38,021 nucleotides of DNA from an uncultured Hungatella sp. (GCA_910588505.1 CAJUPQ010000030.1:1-38021); one strand, 5' to 3'; positions 8,668 to 17,229 are shown, numbered from the stretch's first letter. Numbers and translations are program-made. The notes: generated by a model not told the origin, from the sequence alone.

Positions 8668-8970
8668 ATGGAAAGTTTAAGAGTTACGCCAGAAGACCTG
8701 GAAAGAAGAGCCATGCAGATTGATGAGAAGGCTGGGGAGTATGCTGCTGAATATCAAAAGTTTTTCAACGAAATGGAAGATTTTACATCCAGAGATTGGA
8801 CTGGGGCAGGGGCAAGGGCGTTTATGGAGCGTCTGAGAGGGTTTGAGGATGATTTTAACAAGATGAAGCAGCTTATGAATGAGTACGCCAATTTTTTGAG
8901 GAATGCGGCCAATACCTATGATTCAAAAGAGGATGAGATTATTCAGAGAGTAAGCGGTCTGCAAAATTAA
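8668..8970 (+). CDS. WXG100-family protein (EsxA-like secreted substrate)
   Basis: A 100-residue helical protein with the WXG motif as WTG at residues 44-46, between two predicted amphipathic helices (about 7-40 and 50-90). This is the helical hairpin of ESAT-6/EsxA proteins. Members are exported as dimers by EssC and can also be structural parts of the pathway. A strong AAAAAGGAGAG ribosome binding site precedes ATG 8668. It follows yukD by about 100 bases and is followed 14 bases later by a second gene of identical length, which suggests a heterodimer. Confidence 0.92.
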   Translation: MESLRVTPEDLERRAMQIDEKAGEYAAEYQKFFNEMEDFTSRDWTGAGARAFMERLRGFEDDFNKMKQLMNEYANFLRNAANTYDSKEDEIIQRVSGLQN

Positions 8971-8984
8971 AGGAGGAAGAGGAC

Positions 8985-9287
8985 ATGGCAAGGGATGCGC
9001 AGTATATTAATTGGGCCAGTTTTGAGTACTGGGAGAACAAAATAAAGTGGAGCAATGACCAGCTGCTGGAGAAACTGCACGATATTCAGAAAATCATCAA
9101 TGATACGGCGGATTTATACCAGAGTGACGCGGCGGAGTCGATTCGGGGGAAGATTAACGGGATGGAGACCAGATTTACAGAGTATTACAACGTGGTAGAT
9201 AATTTTAAAATCTTTATGACTAACGTGGGAGAAGAAGTGAAGGCGATGGAGCAGTCTGTAAAATCCAATGCAGATCAGTTTATTTAA
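8985..9287 (+). CDS. Second WXG100-like protein lacking the WXG motif
   Basis: Also exactly 100 residues and almost wholly helical. The turn region reads LYQSDAAESIRGKI where a WXG100 protein would have WxGxAAxxF, so the Trp and Gly are missing while the following AAE and helix pattern are kept. An AAAGGAGGAAG ribosome binding site precedes ATG 8985. Position and size suggest it is the partner of the preceding WXG protein, as in EsxA/EsxB-type heterodimers. No C-terminal YxxxD/E export signal is evident in either of the pair; the tail here ends SVKSNADQFI. Confidence 0.82.
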   Translation: MARDAQYINWASFEYWENKIKWSNDQLLEKLHDIQKIINDTADLYQSDAAESIRGKINGMETRFTEYYNVVDNFKIFMTNVGEEVKAMEQSVKSNADQFI

Positions 9288-9299
9288 AAGAGTATCAGG

Positions 9300-9335
9300 C
9301 AGCCAGTCAGTGGAAACATGTATTGTGACTGGCTG
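9300..9335 (+). terminator. Hairpin after the WXG100 pair (attenuator or weak terminator)
   Basis: A perfect 10-base stem (CAGCCAGTCA at 9300-9309 and its complement at 9326-9335) has a 16-base loop and is followed only by TTTGTGT. The poor T-tract suggests partial termination. This would let the small secreted proteins be transcribed more abundantly than the downstream membrane genes. Confidence 0.6.
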
Positions 9336-9358
9336 TTTGTGTATGAGGAGGGTACTTT

Positions 9359-11344
9359 ATGAGAAGAAAAAGCCATTGGTTCTGGCTGATGCTGGCGATG
9401 TGGGTGATTATGCTTACAGGCTGCGGGAGCAGGGAGAGTGGCGCTTTGGATTCCGGCGGTCAGAGCGCAGGAGACGGGCAGCTGACTAAGGGGCAGTGGA
9501 TTGGGCTTTTAGGCCATAAGTTTGGTTATGATATGTTTGAGGGTAAGGAGGCCTATTTTTCCGACGTGGGGCCGGACAGGGACTGTTACGGCGCGGTTCA
9601 GGCCTGCAGGGAGTGGGGCGTATTGGTCGAGGAATATGAGTTTTTTCCGGATGAGCAGGTCAACTGGGAGTATGCCATAAAGACGTCGGTACGGGCTATT
9701 GGCCTGGAAAAGCTGAATCAGTCAGAGCCTGGCATGGAAGTGACAGAGGAAAATCTTGTGGAATTTTTCAGGACTTATATCGCCTCGGTGGAGGAAGGGG
9801 CCCTGGACAGCGGGGTGTCTGGGGAGGATGCTTTGGTAATCCTGGGATATGCTTACGATTTTGGGACGGATCTGACACTTCCGGAGAGATGTGAGGTGAC
9901 TTACATGGAAGGTGTGAAGAAGGCGGAGGCCGGGACGATCCGCCCGGATGAGGATAGTTTTCAGGCAGTGGTGGCAGACGGCAGTTCCTATAAAGAGGGA
10001 GATATTATTTACATAGCTCCATCAACAGACGCCCCGGCGGCGGCGCTGAAGGTCAGTTCCGTAGAGGGGGATACCATCTTCTATGAGCAGGCTGCCATGG
10101 AAGAGGTGTTTCAGGAGATCCAGGTAAGCGGCACGTTTGGGGCGGATGCTATTTTTGTGGAGGCGGAAGAGGACGTGAGGGTAAGCCTGGAGAATGGCCC
10201 AAAGGGGGAGGTCCTATATGCCAATTGGCAGGCAGGGGCGGATGGGGGCGCGGTCCCTGTGGGGGCAAAGGTAAGCAATGGCAGCGTTACCTTTGATAAG
10301 ACCTTTAAAAACGGGGCTTCCATCTCCGTAAAAATCTCTGACATAAAAGTGACGGCTGACATTGACTACGGGTTTTTTAAAGGGCTGAAAAAGGCCGACG
10401 CCACCTTATCTTTTCAGGACCAGGTTAAGGCTTCCTACAAAAATAGCAGGCATACGTCAGAACAGTATCCCCTGGGCAAAATCAATGTGCCTCTGGGAAC
10501 CACTCCGGTGGCAGTGGAGTTTACCCTGATTGTGAACCTGGGATTTGACGGCGAGGTGACGCTGACCTGCTCGTCTAATCTTGTGGCTAAGGCCAATTAC
10601 CGGGAAGGCTGCGGATTTGCCGGGTCTGTGGAAAATCAGAACGCTGCCTGCGATCTCCATGCCAAAGCCACGATTACCGTGGAACCTGCCGTCAAGGCGG
10701 AGATTTGCTGCCTTTCCAGGGGGATAGTCAACGCAAAGGTTACCAGCGGGGTGGTGGCAGTGGGTACGGCGGATATCGATATTCTGGGTGAGGAGCCGGC
10801 ATGTCTTGACCTTTTGATGTGGGTTCCCCTTCGGTGGGCGATTAATGAGGACGGATGCGTTTTGACGGACTTTGTAAAAGGCGCCAAAATTTCCAGGGTG
10901 GTGTGGGATTCGGAAAGCAGCAGGATTAAAAAACATTTTCATTATGAGGATCTGGTTCTGGTGGAGGCCTGTACCAGAGGGAGTGAAAAGAAAGTGGAGA
11001 CTGTGGTGGAGGAAGAGGAAGGCAGGCCTTATGAATATAAGGTGTTTGACTTTCAGGAGCTTGTGTTTGGGTTTATCCGGGTTTCCACCCAGGCGGTCCA
11101 TCTGGCCGGAGGAGAGTCAAAAACAGTTCAGCTCATCGCCCTGCCAGGGGGATATGGGGCGGGGGATTTAAACTACAGGACTGAGGACTCTTCGGTATGT
11201 TCCGTAAGCGGAGGGACCATCCAGGCCAATGGGCCGGGCAGCACAAGGGTGGTTATCTCCACAGGCGACGGGAAGTTTACTACTTATGTCTCTGTTTTTG
11301 TGGAGCAGGAATACCATGATACGTCAGGCTTTGAACCGTTGTAG
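9359..11344 (+). CDS. Large surface lipoprotein with SLH-like N-terminus and Ig-like C-terminus
   Basis: A 661-residue lipoprotein with signal MRRKSHWFWLMLAMWVIMLTGC (lipobox LTGC, Cys22). Residues about 40-115 resemble an S-layer-homology repeat (YFSDVGPDRDCYGAVQACREWGV, then a GL-ending helix). The middle (about 200-540) is beta-rich and not recognised. The last 85 residues look like a bacterial Ig-like (BIG_2) fold (STQAVHLAGGESKTVQLIA, then SVCSVSGGTIQANGPGSTRVVIST). GGAGGG precedes ATG 9359. It lies between the WXG100 pair and the VWA-FHA gene in one transcription direction, so it is probably an extracytoplasmic part of the secretion apparatus or a cell-wall tether. No enzymatic motif is visible. 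Confidence 0.75.
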   Translation: MRRKSHWFWLMLAMWVIMLTGCGSRESGALDSGGQSAGDGQLTKGQWIGLLGHKFGYDMFEGKEAYFSDVGPDRDCYGAVQACREWGVLVEEYEFFPDEQVNWEYAIKTSVRAIGLEKLNQSEPGMEVTEENLVEFFRTYIASVEEGALDSGVSGEDALVILGYAYDFGTDLTLPERCEVTYMEGVKKAEAGTIRPDEDSFQAVVADGSSYKEGDIIYIAPSTDAPAAALKVSSVEGDTIFYEQAAMEEVFQEIQVSGTFGADAIFVEAEEDVRVSLENGPKGEVLYANWQAGADGGAVPVGAKVSNGSVTFDKTFKNGASISVKISDIKVTADIDYGFFKGLKKADATLSFQDQVKASYKNSRHTSEQYPLGKINVPLGTTPVAVEFTLIVNLGFDGEVTLTCSSNLVAKANYREGCGFAGSVENQNAACDLHAKATITVEPAVKAEICCLSRGIVNAKVTSGVVAVGTADIDILGEEPACLDLLMWVPLRWAINEDGCVLTDFVKGAKISRVVWDSESSRIKKHFHYEDLVLVEACTRGSEKKVETVVEEEEGRPYEYKVFDFQELVFGFIRVSTQAVHLAGGESKTVQLIALPGGYGAGDLNYRTEDSSVCSVSGGTIQANGPGSTRVVISTGDGKFTTYVSVFVEQEYHDTSGFEPL

Positions 11345-11357
11345 GAGGAACAGATTC

Positions 11358-12965
11358 ATGGGAGGAAGGCAGAAAAGACCGAAAAGGACGTGGTGGTCAG
11401 GGATTGTGGCCGCGGTATGGCTTTGGGCGGCTCTGGCTGTGGAGGCTTATGGGGCGGAGGCCAGGGTGGTGAGCGCCATGGTCTCGGACGGTTTTATTTA
11501 CATTTATCTTCAGGGAGTTTCAGAACTGAGAGAGGGGACTTTGTTCCAGATTGGCGCCAAAGTATGTCCCAGGGAGGATGTGGCGGTGGGGAACTTAGAT
11601 TCTCTGGAAACGCCTATGCGTACCATTCTTCTGGTGGATAATTCCAAGTCAATCCCTGAAAAGAATCATGAGGATATCCGGATTCTGTTAGAGGGGATTG
11701 TGGCCGGGGCCATGGAGGGGGAGCAGATAAGGATAGGGACTATTTCTGACCAGCTTGCGTATCAGTGTGAGTTTACCACAGATAAGGAGGCGCTAAATCA
11801 GGTCATAGAGGGGATTACATACAGCAATCAGGATACGTATCTAAGCGATATTCTCTATGATGTGATTGCCAGTCTGGAACAGGAGAATACAGGCGTTTTG
11901 ACCAGAATCGTGATTTTTGCCGACGGGGCGGATGATAAAGCCATTGGCTATACCAATGAAGAGGTTCGCAGGATAATCGAGAAGGGCGCTTATCCGGTTT
12001 ACGCCATCGGATTCCCCAAAGGGAATAACTTTGCCCAGTTGGAAACCATGTTTTCCTTTGCCAGGGCGTCTTTTTCCGAGTATTATCTGGCAGATGGAAC
12101 CGTCACTCATGAGGAGATTATCAACGGGCTTTTGCAGGACCAGAAGGATCTGTGCGTCAGGATTCGTCCGGATGAAAGCCTGCTGGACGGAAGCAGCAGG
12201 AATATCCGCCTGAAACTGAGTACGGAGGAGGGGGATATAGAACTAACGGCTACCGTACAGATGCCTTTTGGGGACGGGAAGGAGCCGGAGACAGAGACAG
12301 AAGCGGAGATGCCGGAAAGTCATGACGAGCCGGAGACGCCGGAGACAAAGCCTGCGGAAGAGACTTTGCCAAGTATCGCCCCAAGGACAGGACAGCCGGA
12401 CAGTGGGGAGAAAAACGGGGATTATTTATGGCTGTATGTGGGGGTAGGAGTATTAGCGGCTATGGCTGCGGCGGTGTGGGCGGTTTTGGTCTTTAGGGGC
12501 AAGAGAAAAGGGAAGAGCCAGGGGACGGAGGATAAGACAGCCAGGGAAAAGGACGGAGAGGGGAAAGAGGAAAACGGAAGTGCCGCGGACATAGACGGGG
12601 CGGAGGATGAGACCATACTGATTCGGAAGGAGGAGCCTGACAACGCCAGGCCTTTATGGGAGAAAAAGCAGTATTGTGTGACATTGTGGAATCTGGACCA
12701 GCCGGATATTTCCTACACGGCTGCTATCCAGGATGTGGTCCGTATCGGGCGTGTGGGAAATGATATTAATATTGATGATGAAACGGTGTCCAAAAAGCAC
12801 TGTGAATTAATCTTAAGGGGCCAGATTCTTTATATAAAAGATGTGGGTTCGAAAAACGGGACAAAACATCACAATGTCAGGATTGACGGCGAGATATCCA
12901 TAGCCAGCGGCGAAGTGGTAGAGATTGGAAGATGCCGGTATCGGGTTGTGTTGGATAGGAAGTAG
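11358..12965 (+). CDS. Membrane protein with extracellular VWA domain and cytoplasmic FHA domain
   Basis: A 535-residue protein. ATG 11358 is preferred because AGGAGG lies 9 bases upstream and a signal sequence follows (WSGIVAAVWLWAALAVEAYGA). A von Willebrand A domain (about 88-265) has a MIDAS-like DNSKS at 94-98. A Pro/Glu/Thr-rich linker and one membrane segment (about 355-378) follow. A cytoplasmic tail carries DETILI, a threonine motif of the kind FHA domains bind, and then an FHA domain (about 455-530) with RIGR, TVSKKHC and SKNGT. The layout puts metal-dependent adhesion outside and phosphothreonine reading inside. The neighbouring kinase gene makes a phospho-signalling link plausible but unproven. 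Confidence 0.85.
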   Translation: MGGRQKRPKRTWWSGIVAAVWLWAALAVEAYGAEARVVSAMVSDGFIYIYLQGVSELREGTLFQIGAKVCPREDVAVGNLDSLETPMRTILLVDNSKSIPEKNHEDIRILLEGIVAGAMEGEQIRIGTISDQLAYQCEFTTDKEALNQVIEGITYSNQDTYLSDILYDVIASLEQENTGVLTRIVIFADGADDKAIGYTNEEVRRIIEKGAYPVYAIGFPKGNNFAQLETMFSFARASFSEYYLADGTVTHEEIINGLLQDQKDLCVRIRPDESLLDGSSRNIRLKLSTEEGDIELTATVQMPFGDGKEPETETEAEMPESHDEPETPETKPAEETLPSIAPRTGQPDSGEKNGDYLWLYVGVGVLAAMAAAVWAVLVFRGKRKGKSQGTEDKTAREKDGEGKEENGSAADIDGAEDETILIRKEEPDNARPLWEKKQYCVTLWNLDQPDISYTAAIQDVVRIGRVGNDINIDDETVSKKHCELILRGQILYIKDVGSKNGTKHHNVRIDGEISIASGEVVEIGRCRYRVVLDRK

Positions 12966-12992
12966 TAAGGGAAAGAAAAGGACAGGACAAAC

Positions 12993-15191
12993 ATGGAACA
13001 GGGAACCCGTTTAAATGATACGTATGTTGTGTTGGAGCAGCTTGGCCGGGGCGGCGGCGGGGTTGTCTATAAAGCATACCATGAGCGCCTTAAGACCTAT
13101 GTTGTGGTAAAGCAGGTCAGAGAAAAGGTAAAAGGGATTCTGGATGGGAGAGGGGAGGCGGATATCCTAAAAAAGCTGAAGCATACCAATCTGCCTCAGG
13201 TCTATGATTTTTTGGAGATTGATGATGAGATCTACACGGTCATGGACTATGTTCCCGGGGAATCTCTGGATAAAGTAGTAAAAAGGCAGGGAGCGATTGA
13301 CCCCAAAAAGGTTTATCAATGGGCTGTGCAGCTGGCGGACGCTTTAAGTTATCTCCACAGCCAGAAACCGGCGATTATCCACAGCGATATCAAGCCGGCC
13401 AATGTGATGCTCACCCCAAAAGGGAATGTCTCTCTGATTGATTTCAATATTTCCCTGGCCTTTGATGATGGATGGAGAACCTCCACAGGCATCAGCGGGG
13501 GGTATTCCCCTCCGGAACAGCATCGGGATTTTAACAGCTATGTAAGACGGATGAATGCCCGCGGAAGGTCCGGACAGGAGAACCCTAAGGGCGGGGAGGA
13601 ACAAAAGACGGATCATACCAGAACCATTTTGGAGGAGACGGGGGCGGACACAGTGGTTTTGGAGGAGACAGTGGTTTCTGACGATAAGACCGAAAGCCTT
13701 ATTGCCAGCGTAGCGGGAAGCGGGGTGGATGAGCGGTCTGACGTCTACAGTCTGGGAGCTACGCTGTATCACCTTCTTACCGGCGTCAAACCGGCAGAGA
13801 ATTTTGAAGAGATCCGGCCTCTTAGCAGCTTTCGGTTAAACATTGGTCCGGGGTTTTCTATTATTGTAGAAAAGATGATGGAGCTGGATCCGGGGAAGCG
13901 GTATCAGAACGGACAGGAACTTTTCTATGGGCTGAAGCATGTCTATGAGCTGGATCAGGACTTTATCGCCTACAGACGAAGCTGCAGACTGCAAAAGATT
14001 TTGGCTGCCGCGCTGTGGGCGGGAGGCATTGGTCTTTTGGGGTTGGGATTAAGGACCATGGATCGGGAACGGTTTTATGCGTATAACCGAAGTGTGGAGC
14101 AGGCAGGCGTTTTCCTGGACGCTTCCAGGTATGAAGAGGCAGAGGTTCTCATAGAGGAGGCGATCCGGCTTTTGCCGGGGCGTGCAGGAGCTTATGAGAA
14201 GGAGGCGCTGCGCCTGTATGGCATGGGAGATTATGATGAAGTGATTTCTTACGCCCGGGATGTGCTCAATAACCCGCCCTATGAGATTTCAGGTATTGAG
14301 GAAGAAAAGACTCTGGGAAATATTTTCTATATTCTTGGCAACGCCTATTTTGAGAAGGAGGATTATGCCAGTGCAATGGATTGTTTTGGGAGGGCGCTGG
14401 AATGGAATCGGGGTAACAGTCTCTATTATCGTGATTACGCCGTAACACTGGCGAAAACGGGAAACACCGGCATGGCGGAGGATGCTCTGAAAAGGGCTGT
14501 GGAACTGGGCCTGGGAGAGGATTCTATCTACATGGTACAGGGGGAGATCGCCTACGCCCAGGGGGAAAATGACCTGGCTGCGCGGCGGCTTGAGGATTCC
14601 ATACGCTGGGCAGAGAGCGAGGAACTGCTAAAGAGAGCAACCTTTTTGTGTGCGCAGGCGTATCAGAGGATGGGGGCGGATTATCTGGACAGGGAGGTGG
14701 CTTTGCTGGAAAAGTCGGAGGACCGTTTCGGGGCGGATGTATCTATGCATATTTCGGAAATGCTGGCGGATGCCTATGCCAGGAAGGCAGAAATTGGGAA
14801 GGAAAATGATACCTCATTGGAATATTACCGCAAGGCGTTGGATAAGTTTGAGGAACTGTATGAGAAGGGGTATGCGACCAGGCAGGTTATGGAAAATCTG
14901 GCGATTCTTTACCAACAGACCGATGGATTTTTGGAGGCGCGGGATATGCTTATACAGATCACAGAGCAATACCCAGGGGACTACCGGGCCTATAAGCGCC
15001 TGGCCTTTTTGGAGGCTGACATGCAGCAGGAAAAGGAAAATAAGGACAGGGATTATGGGAGGATGAGGGAGTACAGTAAGAAGGCACAGGAACTGTACGA
15101 AAGCCAGGAAATGGAGAGGGATACGGAGATGGAAATGCTGGAGACCATGGTGAAGGACTTAAAAGAGGGCGGATGGTTTCCGGATGCGTAA
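12993..15191 (+). CDS. Membrane Ser/Thr protein kinase with extracellular TPR domain
   Basis: A 732-residue protein. The N-terminal Hanks-type kinase has a glycine loop (LGRGGGGVVYKA, from 18), VVVK with Lys40, Glu55, a catalytic loop HSDIKPANV (130-138) and DFN at 150-152. Thus the HRD Arg is Ser and the DFG Gly is Asn, but the catalytic Lys, Asp, Asn and metal-binding Asp are kept, so it is probably active. An insert (about 180-245) contains TRTILEET and DTVVLEETVV, likely autophosphorylation and FHA-docking threonines. A membrane segment lies at about 335-353, then TPR-like repeats to the end. Kinase-TM-helical repeat is the topology of the EssB/YukC pseudokinase, which is otherwise missing here. 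A weak AGGACAGGAC site precedes ATG 12993. Confidence 0.88.
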   Translation: MEQGTRLNDTYVVLEQLGRGGGGVVYKAYHERLKTYVVVKQVREKVKGILDGRGEADILKKLKHTNLPQVYDFLEIDDEIYTVMDYVPGESLDKVVKRQGAIDPKKVYQWAVQLADALSYLHSQKPAIIHSDIKPANVMLTPKGNVSLIDFNISLAFDDGWRTSTGISGGYSPPEQHRDFNSYVRRMNARGRSGQENPKGGEEQKTDHTRTILEETGADTVVLEETVVSDDKTESLIASVAGSGVDERSDVYSLGATLYHLLTGVKPAENFEEIRPLSSFRLNIGPGFSIIVEKMMELDPGKRYQNGQELFYGLKHVYELDQDFIAYRRSCRLQKILAAALWAGGIGLLGLGLRTMDRERFYAYNRSVEQAGVFLDASRYEEAEVLIEEAIRLLPGRAGAYEKEALRLYGMGDYDEVISYARDVLNNPPYEISGIEEEKTLGNIFYILGNAYFEKEDYASAMDCFGRALEWNRGNSLYYRDYAVTLAKTGNTGMAEDALKRAVELGLGEDSIYMVQGEIAYAQGENDLAARRLEDSIRWAESEELLKRATFLCAQAYQRMGADYLDREVALLEKSEDRFGADVSMHISEMLADAYARKAEIGKENDTSLEYYRKALDKFEELYEKGYATRQVMENLAILYQQTDGFLEARDMLIQITEQYPGDYRAYKRLAFLEADMQQEKENKDRDYGRMREYSKKAQELYESQEMERDTEMEMLETMVKDLKEGGWFPDA

Positions 15192-15218
15192 CAGTTCAGA
15201 TAACCCTTGAACTGTTAC
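15180..15218. repeat. Dispersed inverted-repeat element, copy 1
   Basis: A perfect 11-base stem (GTAACAGTTCA at 15188-15198 and its complement at 15208-15218) encloses the 9-base loop GATAACCCT. It is preceded by CCGGATGC. The kinase stop codon TAA lies inside the left arm. The same stem with the loop in reverse orientation and the same CCGGATGC flank recurs at 25994-26032. There is no T-tract, so it is not a typical terminator. Confidence 0.7.
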
Positions 15219-15250
15219 CCTGATTCAGATTGAATAGCGGAGGTTGAGAG

Positions 15251-15415
15251 ATGGATGTGAGAGCGATATTCCCTCTTGGAATGACGCCGGGGGCAGTGAT
15301 GGCTGTTGGCGGAGCGGCGCTGTTGAGCTTAGGAGCCGGGTTTACGGTCTGGATTATGGCAACCGCGGGAAAGAGGAGACGAAAGATTGTGGAACAGATG
15401 AGGAATAAGTATTAG
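15251..15415 (+). CDS. Small single-pass membrane protein (54 residues)
   Basis: A 54-codon gene. GGAGG lies 7 bases before ATG 15251, and the gene ends at TAG 15413-15415. The peptide begins MDVRAIFPLGMTPGAVMAVGG, continues as one hydrophobic helix to about residue 38 (ALLSLGAGFTVWIMATAG) and ends in a basic tail (KRRRKIVEQMRNKY). It sits between the kinase and the WG-repeat lipoprotein with only 12 bases to the next start, so it is very likely an operon member. The positive-inside rule suggests a cytoplasmic C-terminus. Small membrane subunits such as EssA occur in known type VII systems, but I see no sequence resemblance and assign no function. Confidence 0.75.
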   Translation: MDVRAIFPLGMTPGAVMAVGGAALLSLGAGFTVWIMATAGKRRRKIVEQMRNKY

Positions 15416-15427
15416 AGGAGCAGGGGT

Positions 15428-17227
15428 ATGGGGAAATCATGGAAACCGGCGTGGCTGTGGGTCAGTATCATGCTGCTTTTTACAGGCTGCCAAAATAAGA
15501 ACAGCGAGATAGCCCGAAATCTGGATCTGGGATATCGGTATCTGGAGGGGCAGGAATACGAGGAAGCGGTGATCGCGTTTTCCAGATGCATTGAGGTGGA
15601 TCCGAAATGGCAGGAGGCTTTGCTTGGACGGGCTGAGGCTTATATGGGAATGGAACAATGGGAGGAGGCCGTATCCGACTGCAGGGCTGTGATCCAACTG
15701 AACGAAGAGGACGTGAGTGCGTATCTGCTTTTAGGAAACATACTCAGAGGCAGAATACAGCATTGGGACGCCATGACAGAGACAGAATATTGGGACCTGA
15801 TGGAGCTGATGCAAAGAAAAAGGGATAACAAAACGGTTGAGAGTGTGATTCTGGAGATTGAGGAGATGGTATCCACGATTCCGTCCTCCTACTTTGCGCC
15901 AGGTGAGGGAGAAGAACATGAGTATGGAGCAGAAACAGGGAAATCCGGAAGCGGGGAACATACTCTGTGGGGTGGAAAGATCCAGGTTGTGGAACCTCCC
16001 GCTCATGTGGAGAAGGCAGAATCTTTTCCAGGTGGAGGAGAGTTAAAGCTTTTGTATGTTTTGAAAAAAGAAGAGGAAACGGATCACTTTGAGATACAGG
16101 AAATCCATGTGGACGGGGAAAAGCATTATGTGCTGATCTACTACAGTCAATGGGAGAATGGAGGGTATAAAGCATCCGGGGAATACCAGGCGGTTTTGCA
16201 CGAGGATGGAAGGATACGGTCTGTGCTGAAGGGAACAGAGGATGCCAACGGAGTGGGAGAAAACGGGTTAAACACCGATGGACAAAAGGTCTATGATGTG
16301 GATGGAAATGAGCTTTTTCAGGTGACAGACTATTGGATCAGCGGAAGGTTTTACCATGGACTGTGCCGGATAAGGGATAAGGATACCGGCCTGTTTGGTT
16401 ATGTCAATACAAAGGGGGAGGTTGCCATCCCATGCCAGTATGACAATACGAAAGGCTTTGAGGGAGGAGCGGCTTATTCTCTTATAGGCGGAGAGGGGCA
16501 GGGATGGGGGTATATCAATGCCCAGGGAGAGCGGATCCTGGATGAACGGTATGATTTTATGGGAAACGGAACAGAAAAGGGATTATTCTGCGTTAGAGAC
16601 AGGGAGAGCGGACGATGGGGATATGTGGACGCTTTTGGCGAATTTGTGATTCCCTGTGTATATGAAAACGCGTTTCCCTTTCACGGAAATCCAGGGGAGA
16701 AGAATTTTACGGCAATGGTTTTTTTTGACGGCAGAAAGATGATGATCGACCACCAGGGCAATGATGTGCTGGGGGAGGAATATGAGCTGACAGGAGACAG
16801 TTATGAATACGGGCTTTTTGCGGTAAGACAGAAAAAGACCGGGTTTTACGGTTACGCGGACTCAAGAGGAACTATAAGGATTCCCTGCATGTATGATGAA
16901 GTTTTGGAGGTTTCTATGAATGACGGAATCGCGAAAGTACGGTCAGGGGAAGAGGAGTTTTGGGTAGATAGGAACAATCAGAGGACAGAGCCTGTGAAAA
17001 GAGAGGAAGAGGAGCTGTATGAGTGGAATTTTATGGTAGGCGGAGGACAGTACGCGGAGGGGGATACCTATTATGTGGTCCGTCATAATGTGTATAACTG
17101 GGGCGGGGAGGTTATATTAGAAGGGGCCGATGGAAGCAGTATCGTTGTGATCGATGGAACGGATTTTTATTATGACGACGGAACATACATGTATGTATAT
17201 CGGTATGAGGAAAGGGATGATACGTAA
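15428..17227 (+). CDS. TPR and WG-repeat lipoprotein
   Basis: A 599-residue lipoprotein with signal MGKSWKPAWLWVSIMLLFTGC (Cys21). Residues about 28-105 form TPR units (LDLGYRYLEGQEYEEAVIAFSRCIEVDP, then ALLGRAEAYMGMEQWEEAVSDC). The second half (about 310-515) contains WG (KWG) repeats, four or so units such as GLFGYVNTKGEVAIPCQYD, GWGYINAQGERILDERYD and RWGYVDAFGEFVIPCVYE. WG repeats are beta-rich protein-binding modules common in Firmicute and Bacteroidete secreted proteins. Its TPR unit is very similar to those of two other proteins in this window (17230 and 24209). It is probably anchored outside the membrane next to the secretion apparatus; its partner is unknown. Confidence 0.82.
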   Translation: MGKSWKPAWLWVSIMLLFTGCQNKNSEIARNLDLGYRYLEGQEYEEAVIAFSRCIEVDPKWQEALLGRAEAYMGMEQWEEAVSDCRAVIQLNEEDVSAYLLLGNILRGRIQHWDAMTETEYWDLMELMQRKRDNKTVESVILEIEEMVSTIPSSYFAPGEGEEHEYGAETGKSGSGEHTLWGGKIQVVEPPAHVEKAESFPGGGELKLLYVLKKEEETDHFEIQEIHVDGEKHYVLIYYSQWENGGYKASGEYQAVLHEDGRIRSVLKGTEDANGVGENGLNTDGQKVYDVDGNELFQVTDYWISGRFYHGLCRIRDKDTGLFGYVNTKGEVAIPCQYDNTKGFEGGAAYSLIGGEGQGWGYINAQGERILDERYDFMGNGTEKGLFCVRDRESGRWGYVDAFGEFVIPCVYENAFPFHGNPGEKNFTAMVFFDGRKMMIDHQGNDVLGEEYELTGDSYEYGLFAVRQKKTGFYGYADSRGTIRIPCMYDEVLEVSMNDGIAKVRSGEEEFWVDRNNQRTEPVKREEEELYEWNFMVGGGQYAEGDTYYVVRHNVYNWGGEVILEGADGSSIVVIDGTDFYYDDGTYMYVYRYEERDDT

Positions 17228-17229
17228 AG

